NCBI GenBank assembly: GCA_013373085.1
Contig: JABXIM010000028.1
Span: forward strand, 1-64,000
Direction: 5' to 3'
Origin: Oceanospirillaceae bacterium
GTDB taxonomy: Bacteria; Pseudomonadota; Gammaproteobacteria; Pseudomonadales; Balneatricaceae
DNA: 64,000 nt
Shown here: positions 52,141 through 62,037 of the stretch, one piece after another
Position numbering within the stretch: position 1 is the stretch's first letter
Layout of the letters: each line of letters opens with the position of its first letter
Made by a program: the position numbers and the translations under genes
Notes under the pieces: model-generated
What the model was told of the DNA's origin: nothing
The model's input: only the letters and a program-made list of their open reading frames with translations
The model's database searches: none

Positions 52141-53124
52141 ATGAATGAATCAATCACGCTGGTCGAGGCCGTCAACCTGGCGCTGGCGCATGAAATGGCT
52201 GCCGATAAAGATGTCGTTCTGCTGGGAGAGGACATCGGTGTCAATGGCGGTGTATTCCGCGCCACCGTCGACCTGCTGGAGCGCTTCGGGCCACGCCGCG
52301 TCATGGATACCCCGCTGGCCGAAAACCTGATCGCCGGGCTCGCGGTGGGCCTGTCGACCCAGGGATTGCGGCCGGTCGCCGAAATCCAGTTCATGGGGTT
52401 CATCTTCCCGGTGATGGAGCAGATCATCAGCCACGCCGCGCGCATGCGTAACCGCACCCGCGGCCGCCTGAGCTGCCCACTTGTCGTGCGCGCCCCCTTT
52501 GGCGGCGGCATCCATGCGCCCGAGCATCATTCCGAAAGCACCGAAGCGCTGCTGGCGCAGATTCCGGGACTGCGGGTCGTAATCCCGTCGTCACCAGCAC
52601 GGGCCTACGGGCTGTTGCTGGCGGCGATCCGCTCACCCGACCCGGTCATTTTTCTGGAACCTAAACGGATCTACAGAGCGGTCAAGCAGCCGGTCGAGGA
52701 CAACGGCCAGGCGCTGCCCCTCGACACCTGCTTCACGTTGCGCGAAGGCAGCGACATTACCCTGATCAGCTGGGGCGCCATGGTCAAGGAGACGCTCGAG
52801 GCGGCCGACGAACTGGCTCAGCAGGGCCTCAGCTGCGAGGTCATCGATGTTGCCACCCTCAACCTGATGGACCAGGACACCCTGCTGGCCTCGGTCGGCA
52901 AGACCGGCCGTGCCGTCATTGTGCACGAGGCCCCTGGGCACGGCGGCATGGGCGCCGAGATCGCCGCCACGCTGTCGGAACGCGGCCTGCTCGACCTGCA
53001 GGCGCCAATCGCCCGCGTAACCGGCTATGACACCGTCATGCCCTATTACAGGCTCGAACACCACTATCTGCCGAGGGCGGCAGACATTGTCGATGCCGCC
53101 CGACAGACCCTGGAGTTCGCATGA
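52141..53124 (+). CDS. 2-Oxoacid dehydrogenase E1 beta subunit
   Basis: The 327-residue protein starts MNESITLVEAVNLALAHEMA and shows LLGEDIGVNGGVFRATVDLLERFG and the beta-chain FMGFIFPVMEQIISHAARM. AGGAGGAACGCGGC precedes the ATG, so the start at 52072 is not used. The TGA overlaps the E2 ATG by four bases. Confidence 0.9.
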   Translation: MNESITLVEAVNLALAHEMAADKDVVLLGEDIGVNGGVFRATVDLLERFGPRRVMDTPLAENLIAGLAVGLSTQGLRPVAEIQFMGFIFPVMEQIISHAARMRNRTRGRLSCPLVVRAPFGGGIHAPEHHSESTEALLAQIPGLRVVIPSSPARAYGLLLAAIRSPDPVIFLEPKRIYRAVKQPVEDNGQALPLDTCFTLREGSDITLISWGAMVKETLEAADELAQQGLSCEVIDVATLNLMDQDTLLASVGKTGRAVIVHEAPGHGGMGAEIAATLSERGLLDLQAPIARVTGYDTVMPYYRLEHHYLPRAADIVDAARQTLEFA

Positions 53125-54239
53125 AATACTTCAAGCTGCCCGACCTCGGTGAAGGATTGCCCGAGGCAGAAATCCTCGAATGGCACGTCAAGGAAGGCGA
53201 CAGCGTCAAAACCGACCAGGTCGTGGTCTCGGTCGAAACCGCCAAAGCGATTATCGAAGTCCCCTCGCCCCAAGATGGAACCATTGCGCACCTTTTTGGT
53301 GCTCCCGGCGATACCATCCACACCGGCGAACCCCTGCTCGAATTCGAGGGCGATGACGCTTCCAGCGATGCCGGCACCGTTGTCGGTGCGATTCAGCGCG
53401 CTCGCGACCAAAGCACCCGCGACGAGTTCATCATTGGTGCATCACCCAGCACTCGCGCACACCATTCCACACGGGCGACACCGGCCGTTCGCGGCCTGGC
53501 GCAGCGCCTCGGCGTCGATATCGGCAGCGTCAGCGGCAGCGGCCGCGACGGTCTGATTACCGCCGACGATATCGAGCAGGCGGCGCAACTTAACCGAAGT
53601 CTGGGCGCGCCGGAACCCTTGCGCGGCGTACGCAAGCAGATGGCACGCAACATGGCCGAGGCCCACGCCCAGGTGGTGGCGGTGACACTGTTCGACGACG
53701 TCGATATCGACCACTGGCCAGACGGTACCGACATCACCATGCGTCTGGTGCAGGCCATCGCAGCGGGCTGCGCCCGCGAACCCGCGCTCAACGCCTGGTT
53801 CGATGGCCGGCATCTGGTCCGACGCCTGCAGAATACCGTAAACCTGGGGGTAGCCGTGGATACCGAACAGGGGCTGTTCGTGCCCGTGCTGCGTGACATC
53901 GGCAGCCGTGACCGCGAGGATCTGCGCGCCGGTCTCGACCGGCTGCGTGCCGACGTACGAGCACGCACCATACCGCCATCCGAGTTGCAGGGCGCCACCG
54001 TTACGCTGAGCAACTTCGGCACCCTCTGCGGACGCTATGCCACACCGGTGGTGATGCCGCCCCAGGTGGCCATTGTCGGCGCCGGCAAAATCCGCCGTGA
54101 ACCGGTGTGGTTCGGCGACCATGTCGAGGGGCATCGGATGCTGCCGCTGTCGGTGACATTCGACCATCGCGCGGCCACCGGCGGAGAAGCGGCCCGTTTT
54201 ATGCAGGGCATGATAGAAACACTGCGCGCCGATGCTTGA
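53121..54239 (+). CDS. 2-Oxoacid dehydrogenase E2 (dihydrolipoyl acyltransferase)
   Basis: The 372-residue E2 has one lipoyl domain with Lys42 in SVETAKAIIEVPSP, a peripheral-subunit-binding part (ATPAVRGLAQRLGVDIGSVSG) and a C-terminal acyltransferase core. The catalytic motif HxxxDG reads HRAATGG (His349), so the Asp is Thr353. I recall other E2s with THR at this place, so activity is not excluded. The transacylase is linked to the thiamine-dependent E1 genes directly upstream by an ATGA overlap. Confidence 0.88.
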   Translation: MKYFKLPDLGEGLPEAEILEWHVKEGDSVKTDQVVVSVETAKAIIEVPSPQDGTIAHLFGAPGDTIHTGEPLLEFEGDDASSDAGTVVGAIQRARDQSTRDEFIIGASPSTRAHHSTRATPAVRGLAQRLGVDIGSVSGSGRDGLITADDIEQAAQLNRSLGAPEPLRGVRKQMARNMAEAHAQVVAVTLFDDVDIDHWPDGTDITMRLVQAIAAGCAREPALNAWFDGRHLVRRLQNTVNLGVAVDTEQGLFVPVLRDIGSRDREDLRAGLDRLRADVRARTIPPSELQGATVTLSNFGTLCGRYATPVVMPPQVAIVGAGKIRREPVWFGDHVEGHRMLPLSVTFDHRAATGGEAARFMQGMIETLRADA

Positions 54240-54433
54240 TCATATCCTCTGAACTTGCCCCGGCGTGCCGCATCAAAGCTGTGACGAGCGCCGGTTTTTG
54301 CTTTTATTCCAGCAACCCCCATTGGGCACACCAAAGGTGGGCTACACTTGATTCAAAGGAGGGCATTAAGGAACGAACGGAACCGTAAAAACCTTGCCAA
54401 TCAAGTGGTAATGAGACAGGAAGGTAGCCAACT

Positions 54434-56356
54434 ATGAGCATTTTTGAGCACTTCAAAGCGCGCTATTCAGCGACGCAGCAGGAAGAGATGAGCCTGCATG
54501 AGTACCTTGCGCTATGTAAATCGGATCCCCTGGCCTACGCCAACGCGGCCGAACGCATGCTCAAGGCGATTGGTGAGCCGGAGACAGTCGATACCGCCAG
54601 GGATTCGCGACTGAGCCGCATCTTTTCCAACAAAGTGATCAAACGGTATCCGGCCTTTAACGACTTCTATGGTATGGAGGAGGCGATCGAAAACATCGTT
54701 TCCTACTTCAAGCACGCCGCCCAGGGGCTCGAGGAACGCAAACAGATCCTCTATCTGTTGGGTCCGGTCGGGGGCGGTAAATCCTCGCTGGCCGAAAAGC
54801 TCAAGCACCTGATGGAACACGTGCCTTTCTACGCCATCAAGGGTTCGCCGGTATTCGAATCGCCGCTGGGGCTGTTCACCCCCGAAGAGGACGCCGACAT
54901 CCTCGAGCAGGAATACGGCATCCCGCGCCGCTATCTCAAGGGCATCATGTCGCCCTGGGCCGTCAAGCGTCTGCGCGAATACGGCGGCGATATCAGCCAG
55001 TTCAGGGTGGTCAAGCTGTATCCGTCGATACTGAACCAGATCGCGATCGCCAAGACAGAACCCGGCGACGAGAACAACCAGGATATCTCGAGCCTGGTGG
55101 GCAAGGTCGATATCCGCAAGCTCGAGGAGTTTCCGCAGCACGACCCGGATGCCTACAGCTTCTCCGGCGCGCTGTGCCGCGCCAACCAGGGCATGATGGA
55201 ATTCGTCGAGATGTTCAAGGCGCCGATCAAGGTCCTGCACCCGCTGCTCACCGCCACCCAGGAGAGCAACTACAACAGCACCGAGGGCATGGGCGCTATT
55301 CCCTACGACGGTATTGTGCTGGCGCACTCCAACGAGTCCGAGTGGCAGTCGTTCAAGAACAACAAGACCAATGAAGCCTTCATTGACCGTGTCTACATCG
55401 TCAAGGTGCCCTATTGCACCCGGGTTTCGGAAGAGGTCCGCATCTACGAGAAGCTGCTCGAGAACAGTTCACTCAACGAATCGCCCTGCGCACCCGACAC
55501 CCTGAACATGCTGGCGCAATTCACCACTCTGTCGCGCATCAAGGAGCCGGAAAACTCCAGCATCTATTCGAAGATGCGTATCTACGACGGCGAAAACCTC
55601 AAGGATACCGATCCCAAGGCCAAGTCGCTGCAGGAGTATAAGGACGCTGCCGGGGTCGACGAGGGCATGAACGGCCTGTCCACCCGCTTCGCCTTCAAGA
55701 TCCTGTCCAAGGTGTTCAACTTTGACCCGACCGAGGTATCGGCCAACCCGGTGCACCTGCTCTACGTGCTGGAGAAGGAGATCGAGCAGCAGCAGTTCCC
55801 GACGGAAACCCAGGATCGCTATATTGGCTTCCTCAAGGAATACATCGCGCCGAAGTACATCGATTTCCTCGGCAAGGAAATCCAGACCGCCTACCTCGAG
55901 TCCTACTCGGAGTATGGTCAGAACATCTTCGACCGCTACTGCACCTACGCCGACTTCTGGATTCAGGACCAGGAGTACCGCGACCCCGAAACCGGTGACA
56001 TTCTCGACCGTCAGGCCATCAACGAGGAACTGGAGAAAATCGAAAAACCGGCCGGCATCAGCAACCCGAAGGATTTCCGCCACGAAATTGTCAACTTCGT
56101 GCTGCGCGCCCGGGCCAACAACCATGGCAAGAATCCGACCTGGATGAGCTACGAGAAGATGCGTACGGTCATCGAGAAGAAGATGTTCTCGAATACCGAG
56201 GATCTTCTGCCGGTCATTTCCTTCAACGCCAAGGCCTCTTCGGAGGACCAGCGCAAACACGGGGAGTTCGTCAAGCGCCTGATCGACCGCGGCTACACCG
56301 AGAAGCAGGTGCGGCTGCTGTGCGAATGGTACATCCGGGTACGTAAATCCCAGTAA
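54434..56356 (+). CDS. prkA: PrkA-type serine protein kinase
   Basis: The 640-residue protein has an AAA-like N-terminal domain with Walker A LGPVGGGKSSLAEKL near 115 and a C-terminal PrkA kinase domain (about 400-630). In E. coli the homologue YeaG is co-transcribed with YeaH and is induced in stationary phase or nitrogen stress. The same prkA-yeaH-spoVR order occurs here. AGGAAGGTAGC precedes the ATG. A hairpin separates it from yeaH. Confidence 0.93.
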   Translation: MSIFEHFKARYSATQQEEMSLHEYLALCKSDPLAYANAAERMLKAIGEPETVDTARDSRLSRIFSNKVIKRYPAFNDFYGMEEAIENIVSYFKHAAQGLEERKQILYLLGPVGGGKSSLAEKLKHLMEHVPFYAIKGSPVFESPLGLFTPEEDADILEQEYGIPRRYLKGIMSPWAVKRLREYGGDISQFRVVKLYPSILNQIAIAKTEPGDENNQDISSLVGKVDIRKLEEFPQHDPDAYSFSGALCRANQGMMEFVEMFKAPIKVLHPLLTATQESNYNSTEGMGAIPYDGIVLAHSNESEWQSFKNNKTNEAFIDRVYIVKVPYCTRVSEEVRIYEKLLENSSLNESPCAPDTLNMLAQFTTLSRIKEPENSSIYSKMRIYDGENLKDTDPKAKSLQEYKDAAGVDEGMNGLSTRFAFKILSKVFNFDPTEVSANPVHLLYVLEKEIEQQQFPTETQDRYIGFLKEYIAPKYIDFLGKEIQTAYLESYSEYGQNIFDRYCTYADFWIQDQEYRDPETGDILDRQAINEELEKIEKPAGISNPKDFRHEIVNFVLRARANNHGKNPTWMSYEKMRTVIEKKMFSNTEDLLPVISFNAKASSEDQRKHGEFVKRLIDRGYTEKQVRLLCEWYIRVRKSQ

Positions 56357-56383
56357 CAGTACCGGGCGCAGTCTGTCCGGTCA

Positions 56384-56435
56384 GGTCGAGGCCCGGTCAG
56401 CTGACGCCGGATTCTCCGGCGTCAGGGCCTCGACC
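56384..56435 (+). promoter_or_regulatory. Long hairpin between prkA and yeaH
   Basis: GGTCGAGGCC at 56384-56393 pairs with GGCCTCGACC at 56426-56435; inside, TGACGCCGG at 56402-56410 pairs with CCGGCGTCA at 56416-56424 over ATTCT. The yeaH ribosome-binding site AAGGAG lies directly after. It may reduce or tune read-through, setting unequal amounts of the two proteins. Confidence 0.6.
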
Positions 56436-56451
56436 GGTTAAGGAGTAGGGT

Positions 56452-57738
56452 ATGAGCTACATCATTGATCGTCGCCTGAACGCAAAGAAGAAGAGCACCG
56501 TCAATCGGCAGCGCTTCCTGCGTCGCTATCGCAAGCATATCAAGCGTGCTGTCGAAGAGGCGGTCAATCAGCGCTCAATCCGGGATATCGATCAGGGTGG
56601 ACAGGTCACGATTCCGAGCCGGGACATTTCAGAACCGGTTTTCCACCATGGCGACGGCGGCCAGCGCAAGCGCGTCTATCCCGGTAACAAGGAGTTTGTT
56701 GAAGGCGACGAATTTCGCCGTCCCCAGGGCGGTGGTGGTGGCGGTGCCGGCAAGGGCAAAGCCAGCAACCAGGGTGAAGGCATGGACGACTTCACGTTCA
56801 ACATCAACCAGGACGAATTTCTCGATTTCCTGTTCGAAGGGCTGGAACTGCCCTATATGGTCAAGAAGAAGCTGCGCGACGCCACCCAGTTCGAAACCCG
56901 GCGCGCCGGTTTCACCAGCTCCGGCTCGCCGGAAAAACTGCATATCGTGCGTTCGCTCAGAGCCGCGCACGCCCGTCGCATTGCCCTGTCGGGGTCGGAT
57001 CGCAAGCGCATCCGCGAGCTCAAGAAGGAGCTCTGGTCGCTCGAGGATAATATGACGGACCCCGAAACCAAGGCCCGTTGCGATGCGCTGCGCGCCGAGA
57101 TCGAGGACCTCGAGAAGAAGGTGCGGCGTATGCCCTTCATCGATGACTTCGACCTCAAGTTCAACAACCTGGTGCGGATTCCGGTGCCGTCGAGCAAGGC
57201 GGTGATGTTCTGCGTCATGGACGTTTCGGGTTCAATGACCCAGGCGATCAAGGACATGGCCAAGCGCTTCTTCCTGCTGCTCTACCTGTTCCTGACCCGG
57301 AACTACAAGCAGATCGAAGTGGTGTTTATCCGCCACCATACCCATGCAAAAGAGGTGGACGAAGAGGAGTTTTTCTACTCCCGCGAAACCGGCGGCACCA
57401 TCGTGTCCAGCGCCCTGACGCTGACCGGCGATGTCATCCGCGACCGTTATCCGGCCGGCGACTGGAACATCTATGTCGCCCAGGCGTCCGATGGCGACAA
57501 CTGGGACGGCGACTCCGACTCCTGTCGCCAGATACTGATCAATCGCGTGCTGCCACACGTGCAGTACTATGCCTACGTCGAAATCACCACCGGTCCGCAT
57601 CAGAACCTGTGGCTGGAATACGAACGGGTGCGCGAAGCCTTCCCCGAGACCTTCGCGATGCACCAGATAGAGGAGGCCTCCGATATCTATCCGGTATTCC
57701 GCAAGCTCTTCGCCCGCAAGATGGAGGGTGCTGCATGA
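56452..57738 (+). CDS. yeaH: YeaH/YhbH (DUF444) VWA-like protein
   Basis: The 428-residue protein starts [23 protein letters not shown] Gly/Lys-rich stretch ([13 protein letters not shown]) lies at about 93-105, and a C-terminal VWA-like domain has the metal site DVSGSMT (about 258-264). It partners with PrkA in the YeaG-YeaH pair. AAGGAGTAGGG precedes the ATG; the stop overlaps the spoVR start by four bases. Confidence 0.92.
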   Translation: MSYIIDRRLNAKKKSTVNRQRFLRRYRKHIKRAVEEAVNQRSIRDIDQGGQVTIPSRDISEPVFHHGDGGQRKRVYPGNKEFVEGDEFRRPQGGGGGGAGKGKASNQGEGMDDFTFNINQDEFLDFLFEGLELPYMVKKKLRDATQFETRRAGFTSSGSPEKLHIVRSLRAAHARRIALSGSDRKRIRELKKELWSLEDNMTDPETKARCDALRAEIEDLEKKVRRMPFIDDFDLKFNNLVRIPVPSSKAVMFCVMDVSGSMTQAIKDMAKRFFLLLYLFLTRNYKQIEVVFIRHHTHAKEVDEEEFFYSRETGGTIVSSALTLTGDVIRDRYPAGDWNIYVAQASDGDNWDGDSDSCRQILINRVLPHVQYYAYVEITTGPHQNLWLEYERVREAFPETFAMHQIEEASDIYPVFRKLFARKMEGAA

Positions 57739-59264
57739 GCGCGACCAAGAAGAAACAAAAGCAGCCGCTCTCGACGGGATCGGAGTGGACGTTCGAACTC
57801 ATCGAAGCCTACGATCGAGAAATCGGACGCCTGGCGGGTGAATTCGGCCTGGATACCTATCCCAACCAGATCGAAGTCATCACCTCCGAACAGATGATGG
57901 ACGCCTACTCGTCCGTCGGCATGCCGCTCAACTACAACCACTGGTCCTTCGGCAAGCAGTTCGTCGAGACCGAGCAGCGTTACAAGCGTGGCCAGATGGG
58001 CCTGGCTTACGAGATCGTCATCAACTCGGATCCCTGCATAGCCTACCTGATGGAGGAAAACACCATGACGATGCAGGCACTGGTCATCGCCCACGCCTGC
58101 TACGGACACAACTCCTTCTTCAAGGGCAACTACCTGTTCCAGACCTGGACAGACGCCACCGCAATCATCGATTACCTGCTGTTCGCGAAGAAATACATCA
58201 CCGACTGCGAAGAGCGCTATGGGTCCGAGAATGTCGAGGAATTGCTCGACTCCTGCCACGCGCTGATGAACTACGGCGTCAATCGCTACAAGCGGCCGAA
58301 GCCGATTACCGCCGACGAAGAGCGCAAACGCCAGCAGGCACGGGAAGAGTACATCCAACGCCACCTCAACGAGCTCTGGAATACCATCCCGCACAAGGAC
58401 GCACCGGAAGCCGCGCAGGAAATTCACTTCCCGAAAGAGCCGGAAGAAAACATTCTCTATTTCATCGAGAAGAATGCCCCGCTGCTGGAGCCCTGGCAGC
58501 GGGAGGTGGTGCGCATCGTGCGCAAGGTCTCGCAGTACTTCTATCCGCAGAAACAGACCCAGGTCATGAACGAAGGCTGGGCCTGCTTCTGGCACTACAA
58601 CCTGTTGCATGGCCTCTACGACGAAGGGCTGGTCACCGATGGCTTCATGATGGAGTTCCTGCACAGCCATTCCAGCGTGGTCTACCAGCCGCCGTTCGAC
58701 TCGCCCTACTTCAGCGGCATCAACCCCTATACCCTGGGCTACAACATGATGCAGGACATTCGCCGCATCTGCGAACGCCCGACCGACGAAGACCGCGAGT
58801 GGTTCCCGGAGCTGGCCGGCACCCCTTGGCTGGAAGCCATGCACTACGCCATGCACAACTACAAGGACGAGAGCTTCATCCAGCAGTACCTGTCGCCGAC
58901 GCTGATACGCGAGCTCAAATTGTTCACCATCATGGACGATGCCGAGAGCCCGACCCTGAAGGTCTCGGCAATCCACAACGAAACCGGATACCGGCGCATT
59001 CGCGAGGATCTCTCGGCGCAGTACAATCTCGGCAATCGCGAACCCAACATCCAGGTCTACAACGTCAACGTACGCGGCGACCGCTCGCTGACGCTGCGCC
59101 ACTACATGTACAATAACCAGCCGCTGGGCGAGAGTGCCGACGAGGTGCTCAAGCACCTGCATCGCCTCTGGGGCTTTGACGTGCACCTGGAGTCGGTCAA
59201 GCCGGACGGCACCGTCTGCGCCCAGCACCACTGCCCACCGCGCGAGGTGCTGGAAACGCTCTGA
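57735..59264 (+). CDS. SpoVR family protein
   Basis: The 509-residue protein begins [64 protein letters not shown] and [15 protein letters not shown] are conserved SpoVR segments. The name comes from Bacillus cortex formation, but in proteobacteria it travels with prkA and yeaH and is unrelated to spores. It overlaps yeaH by four bases. Confidence 0.9.
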   Translation: MSATKKKQKQPLSTGSEWTFELIEAYDREIGRLAGEFGLDTYPNQIEVITSEQMMDAYSSVGMPLNYNHWSFGKQFVETEQRYKRGQMGLAYEIVINSDPCIAYLMEENTMTMQALVIAHACYGHNSFFKGNYLFQTWTDATAIIDYLLFAKKYITDCEERYGSENVEELLDSCHALMNYGVNRYKRPKPITADEERKRQQAREEYIQRHLNELWNTIPHKDAPEAAQEIHFPKEPEENILYFIEKNAPLLEPWQREVVRIVRKVSQYFYPQKQTQVMNEGWACFWHYNLLHGLYDEGLVTDGFMMEFLHSHSSVVYQPPFDSPYFSGINPYTLGYNMMQDIRRICERPTDEDREWFPELAGTPWLEAMHYAMHNYKDESFIQQYLSPTLIRELKLFTIMDDAESPTLKVSAIHNETGYRRIREDLSAQYNLGNREPNIQVYNVNVRGDRSLTLRHYMYNNQPLGESADEVLKHLHRLWGFDVHLESVKPDGTVCAQHHCPPREVLETL

Positions 59265-59331
59265 ACCGAGGGCGCCCCGGTATCGTTCGATGCCGGGGCG
59301 ACAGCACATTGCACCCATTCAGAGGACTACC

Positions 59332-59697
59332 ATGGATTGTCTGTTCTGCAAGATACTGGAAAAGCAAATACCCGCCGATGTGATCTACGAGGATGATGAG
59401 GCTATCGCCTTTCGCGATATCAATCCGCAGGCGCCGTTCCACGCGCTGGTGATTCCGCGCCGCCATATCCACAGCCTGAACGACATGGCGCCGGAGGATC
59501 GCGAGACCGTCGGGCACCTGGTGATGGTGGCGTCGAAGCTGGCCGAAGAGCACGGTTTCGCGGATGACGGCTACCGCACGCTGTTCAACTGCAACAGCCA
59601 CGGCGGCCAGACGGTGTTCCATATCCATCTGCACGTCCTCGGCGGTAAGCCGATGGGCTGGCCTCCCTATACCGAGACCCTCAAAACCCCGGTTTAG
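59332..59697 (+). CDS. HIT-family (HinT-like) nucleotide hydrolase
   Basis: The 121-residue protein has C3 and C6 at its zinc site (MDCLFCKILEKQIPAD) and the histidine triad HIHLH at 97-101 followed by VLGGKPMGWPP. HinT-type proteins hydrolyse adenosine phosphoramidates. Monocistronic; a short repeat hairpin follows the stop. Confidence 0.9.
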   Translation: MDCLFCKILEKQIPADVIYEDDEAIAFRDINPQAPFHALVIPRRHIHSLNDMAPEDRETVGHLVMVASKLAEEHGFADDGYRTLFNCNSHGGQTVFHIHLHVLGGKPMGWPPYTETLKTPV

Positions 59698-59708
59698 CGA
59701 CCACCCGC

Positions 59709-59746
59709 AGGTTGGGTGGAGTGGCGCGTAGCCACGAAACCCAACA
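59709..59746. repeat. GGTTGGGT...ACCCAAC hairpin element
   Basis: GGTTGGGTGGAGTGGC and GCCACGAAACCCAAC form a stem of about 15 pairs with a short loop. It belongs to the same family as the elements at 8295 and 31678. Confidence 0.6.
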
Positions 59747-59795
59747 TTTAACATCCCGGACAATAGTCGCCGCTGACGCCTCCCCTTTGCTGCCA

Positions 59796-60545
59796 CTAGC
59801 TGGATTGCAATGCCCTGCGCATCTCGTCGATCTCGAAGGTTTCGATCAACGCTGCGCCTCTTGCGAACAACGCTTTCGCCAGCCCCGGCTCTGCAACCTC
59901 GAACAGCGCCAGCCGGGTATGCTTGCCGAGCTGCAACGTCCCGTCCGGCAGATCGCGATAGTCCAGGAACAGATAGTCAGGGGCCAGCCTTTGCCAGTCC
60001 AGATCGCTTGGTTCCGGCCAGCGGTGTTCGACCGCCCCGACACACCAGCCGGCCGCCTTGGCCAGATGCAGGACTGCACGCTCGTAACTGATCAGCACGA
60101 CGCTATCGCGACAGCCGTCGAGTTCAGCCGCGACCGCCCGGAGCACGACCTCGTTGCCGAACTGGCCGATCGCTTCGGGCTTGAGTTCGATGAAGAAGCG
60201 AACCTCCGGCCATGCGTCGATCAGCACAGCCAGTTGCGCCAGCGTCGCCAGCGGCTCCTGTACGAAACGCGAGCCGAAACGGGCGGGATAAGGGCAACGC
60301 AACGCCGGCAGCGCGCTGCTGTGCAGCTGATGGATATCACCCGGACATCCACACATACGTTCTAGGCCGGGATCGTGAAAGACGACCGGCACCCTGTCCG
60401 CAGTCAGCTGTATATCGACTTCGACGTAACGGGCGCCGGCCTCAAGTGCCTTACGCACAGCCAGCAGCGTGTTCTCCGGATAACGCGCCGCATACCCCCG
60501 GTGCGCCACCAGGCGGTCGGCCGCCCCCCAATCAGTTGTTGCCAC
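59796..60545 (-). CDS. Glycerophosphodiester phosphodiesterase
   Basis: The 249-residue enzyme has the GDPD motifs VAHRGYAARYPENT near residue 6 and EVDIQLTADRVPVVFHDPGL, holding the catalytic histidines and metal-binding acids. It hydrolyses glycerophosphodiesters to glycerol 3-phosphate and alcohol. GTG at 60545, after GGGAG, is chosen; a TTG at 60563 is possible. It is convergent with the HIT-protein gene, and the bcr-like gene starts divergently on the other side. Confidence 0.85.
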   Translation of the reverse strand: MATTDWGAADRLVAHRGYAARYPENTLLAVRKALEAGARYVEVDIQLTADRVPVVFHDPGLERMCGCPGDIHQLHSSALPALRCPYPARFGSRFVQEPLATLAQLAVLIDAWPEVRFFIELKPEAIGQFGNEVVLRAVAAELDGCRDSVVLISYERAVLHLAKAAGWCVGAVEHRWPEPSDLDWQRLAPDYLFLDYRDLPDGTLQLGKHTRLALFEVAEPGLAKALFARGAALIETFEIDEMRRALQSS

Positions 60546-60708
60546 ATCGAGACTCCCGAGCAACGGAAATACAAATTAGGACCATTTCTGCAACAGTAAA
60601 TTGCTCTAACGTATCCGCCAAACCGCTGGCCACAGTGCTAGACTGTTCCTCACTTATCTGGAACGTCTTCCAGCATAGTTCTCTTTTTACGTGCAGTGCT
60701 TATTCATC

Positions 60709-60738
60709 ACTCCGGTGCCGCAAGGCCCGGAGTTTTTT
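60709..60738 (+). terminator. Intrinsic terminator in the leader of the Bcr/CflA gene
   Basis: ACTCCGG-T-GCC-GCAA-GGC-CCGGAGT, then TTTTTT, is a clear intrinsic terminator on the plus strand, 75 bases before the bcr-like start. No gene is seen upstream of it on this strand from 60564 on. Confidence 0.85.
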
Positions 60739-60813
60739 ATCGCAAGCCGCTGCCGTATACCGACTCTACTGGCACCCCTATTCGCCCCGGTGTCGAACAA
60801 CCCAAAGGTCCCG

Positions 60814-62031
60814 ATGCGAACGGAAAAAGCCTTTATCGCCATGCTCGGCCTGCTGATAGGCCTGACGCCGCTATCTATCGACATGTATCTGCCGGGCATG
60901 CCGGCCATTGCCGGCAGCCTTGAGGCCTCCACCGGAGCCGTGCAGCAGACACTGACGGTCTTCCTGATCGCCTTTTCGCTGCCGCAACTGGTGTTCGGGC
61001 CGCTATCCGATGCGCTCGGCCGACGGGTCATCATCATCGTCGGACTCGCGCTCTTCATCGGCGGCAGCGTGCTCTGCTCGATGGCCCCCAGCATCGGCTG
61101 GCTCCTGGTGGCTCGCGCGCTTCAGGCGGCAGGCGCCTCGGCAGTCGCGGTCACGGTACCGGCACTGGTCAAGGACCGCTACAGCCACGAAGCCTTTGCG
61201 CGGACCATGAGTTTCATCATGATGGTGATGGCGGTAGCGCCGCTGCTGGCACCACTGCTCGGCAGCCTGGTACTGAATTTCGGCGGCTGGCGCCTGATCT
61301 TTGGGGTGTTGACGCTGATCGCCGTAATCGGACTGCTGTTGTTCTGGCGCTACATCCCGGAGACGCTGTCGTCGGAGCGCCGCAACCCGCTTAGGGTTGG
61401 CCATCAGTTGCGCAACTACCGCCGGCTGCTGCTGGACCGCCACGCGCTTTGCTTTATGCTCAGTGCGGGCTTCCTGTTCGCCGGTATGATGGCATTTGTG
61501 GCGGCCTCCCCCTTCGTTTACATCGAACTCTACGGCATTCCCGAGCGCTTCTACGGCATCCTGTTCGGCCTCAATGTGCTGACTCTGATGGCGCTGACAA
61601 TGCTCGCGAACCGCTTCATCCACCTGGGTTCCGGGCGCATTCTGCAGATCGCGTTCGGACTGGTCGGCCTGGTGGTATTGCTGTTGCTCTGGCTGAGCGC
61701 CCAGGAACGGCCGCCACTGGCATTGATCGTCATTAGCGCCATGCTGTTCGTCGGCAGCTATGGCGCCATCAGCGCCCATACCATGTCGATGGTCATGAAC
61801 CGGTTCGCCGCCATTTCCGGCAGCACTTCTGCGCTGAGCGGTACGCTGCGCTTCGGCACCGGGTCGCTGGGCGGTGCTGCCGTCGGTCTGCTGCACGATG
61901 GCAGCGCTGCATCCATGACATGGGTCATGGCGGGAACCGGCGTGCTGGCGATCCTGTCATTTGTTCTTGCCGGTCGTCCACCCGCTACGACCGCCCAATC
62001 GGCGCATCGAAACGAAACAAAGGCTGCCTGA
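60814..62031 (+). CDS. Bcr/CflA-family MFS drug exporter
   Basis: The 405-residue protein starts MRTEKAFIAMLGLLIGLTPLSIDMYLPGMPAIAG, the Bcr/CflA hallmark, and has 12 hydrophobic segments with GPLSDALGRRVIIIVGL between helices 2 and 3. It is a proton-driven exporter; the substrate (for example bicyclomycin, chloramphenicol or sulfonamide in relatives) is not known. AAAGG precedes the ATG. A terminator lies in the leader. Confidence 0.88.
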   Translation: MRTEKAFIAMLGLLIGLTPLSIDMYLPGMPAIAGSLEASTGAVQQTLTVFLIAFSLPQLVFGPLSDALGRRVIIIVGLALFIGGSVLCSMAPSIGWLLVARALQAAGASAVAVTVPALVKDRYSHEAFARTMSFIMMVMAVAPLLAPLLGSLVLNFGGWRLIFGVLTLIAVIGLLLFWRYIPETLSSERRNPLRVGHQLRNYRRLLLDRHALCFMLSAGFLFAGMMAFVAASPFVYIELYGIPERFYGILFGLNVLTLMALTMLANRFIHLGSGRILQIAFGLVGLVVLLLLWLSAQERPPLALIVISAMLFVGSYGAISAHTMSMVMNRFAAISGSTSALSGTLRFGTGSLGGAAVGLLHDGSAASMTWVMAGTGVLAILSFVLAGRPPATTAQSAHRNETKAA

Positions 62032-62037
62032 GGTCTG

